A DNA stretch of 64,000 bases from Halegenticoccus soli (lineage in GTDB: Archaea > Halobacteriota > Halobacteria > Halobacteriales > Haloferacaceae). The number at the start of each line of letters is the position of its first letter. Positions within the stretch are counted from its first letter, which is position 1. Location: positions 186,001-250,000 of the forward strand of contig NZ_PEND01000003.1 in assembly GCF_002844195.1 (NCBI RefSeq). Reading direction: 5' to 3'. The translations under genes and the position numbers were made by a program. Positions 63,776 through 64,000 of the stretch are shown here, piece after piece. The notes below the pieces were generated by a model. It ran no database searches. It saw only the letters and a list, made by a program, of their open reading frames with translations, and was not told the origin of the DNA.

Positions 63776-64000
63776 ACTCGCTTCGAAATGGTGCGGGAGA
63801 TAGTTTCCCCGATCCCCCGGCACACGCTGACACACCAAACTCCTCTGGGGTCGAACCCCGTGTGGGAATCGTTCCACCACACATATTATTCCCTCATAAA
63901 AAGGAGAAAGTAAGATTTCGAGAGAGTTTAATAGAGTGAGCGATATCGTGAGGATGAACGTGCTCAGAGGCACCACGAGGACGTTCAGCGGGTTGACACA

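Noticed and set aside
1-64000. CRISPR arrays
   Set aside because: No regularly spaced repeats of 25-40 bases were seen by reading.
63954-64000. ATG at 63954 preceded by GTGAGG, running off the window
   Set aside because: Only 15 codons are visible; not enough to claim a gene.

Overview
The window is haloarchaeal (class Halobacteria). The proteins are rich in Asp and Glu and poor in Lys. Several families are typical of halophilic archaea: two HalOD1-type proteins, a DUF7344-like winged helix, a formate/nitrite-type transporter fused to universal stress domains, a FilR1-type regulator, and many eroded IS200/IS605/IS1341-type (TnpB) element ends. No rRNA, tRNA or CRISPR array was recognised, and the sequence does not identify a species. 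It looks like an accessory catabolic region, chromosomal or on a megaplasmid, interrupted by degraded mobile DNA.

Left part (1-11.2 kb): a sugar-acid/rhamnoside locus. It holds a Zn alcohol dehydrogenase (cut by the window edge) divergent from an L-rhamnonate dehydratase-like enolase-superfamily enzyme, a luciferase-like (LLM) oxidoreductase, an IclR regulator, a sodium:solute symporter with a small membrane partner, a GH78 alpha-L-rhamnosidase without signal peptide, and a COG3618-type amidohydrolase that could be a lactonase. Together they suggest uptake of a rhamnoside, cytoplasmic hydrolysis and non-phosphorylative oxidation of rhamnose. Rhamnose dehydrogenase is not in the window. Short palindromes near the promoters are candidate operators.

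Middle part (11.2-33.5 kb): mixed accessory DNA. It contains remnants of TnpB-type elements with hairpin ends, a HalOD1/HalOD1/winged-helix cluster, a tandem pair of related membrane proteins, a shortened Doc toxin with a small partner, an amidase, a formate/nitrite-type transporter with USP domains, an AhpD-like protein, two small hypothetical/regulatory genes, a Tat-signal gene broken at both ends, and a tandem alpha/beta-hydrolase pair of which the second copy is decayed. About 2 kb of gene-poor, AT-richer DNA (31.6-33.5 kb) precedes the next block.

Right part (33.5-62 kb): an aromatic-acid catabolic island with genes on alternating strands. It has an acyl-CoA ligase, a fumarylpyruvate hydrolase-like FAH protein, gentisate 1,2-dioxygenase, an aromatic-aldehyde dehydrogenase, a class A flavoprotein aromatic hydroxylase and a hydroxybenzoyl-CoA-type thioesterase. 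The set fits 4-hydroxybenzoate being activated to its CoA ester, hydroxylated with migration of the carboxyl side chain (NIH shift) to gentisyl-CoA, hydrolysed to gentisate and cleaved to fumarate and pyruvate. Around it lie two paralogous GATE-domain membrane proteins, an SLC13 transporter, a D-lactate dehydrogenase-like flavo-iron-sulfur protein, a Rieske ferredoxin with an amidohydrolase, a lone acyl-CoA synthetase (NDP-forming) alpha subunit, an E1 alpha/beta 2-oxoacid dehydrogenase pair and a second IclR regulator. The right end (62-64 kb) is decayed and contains frameshifted PadR and DUF3006-like genes.
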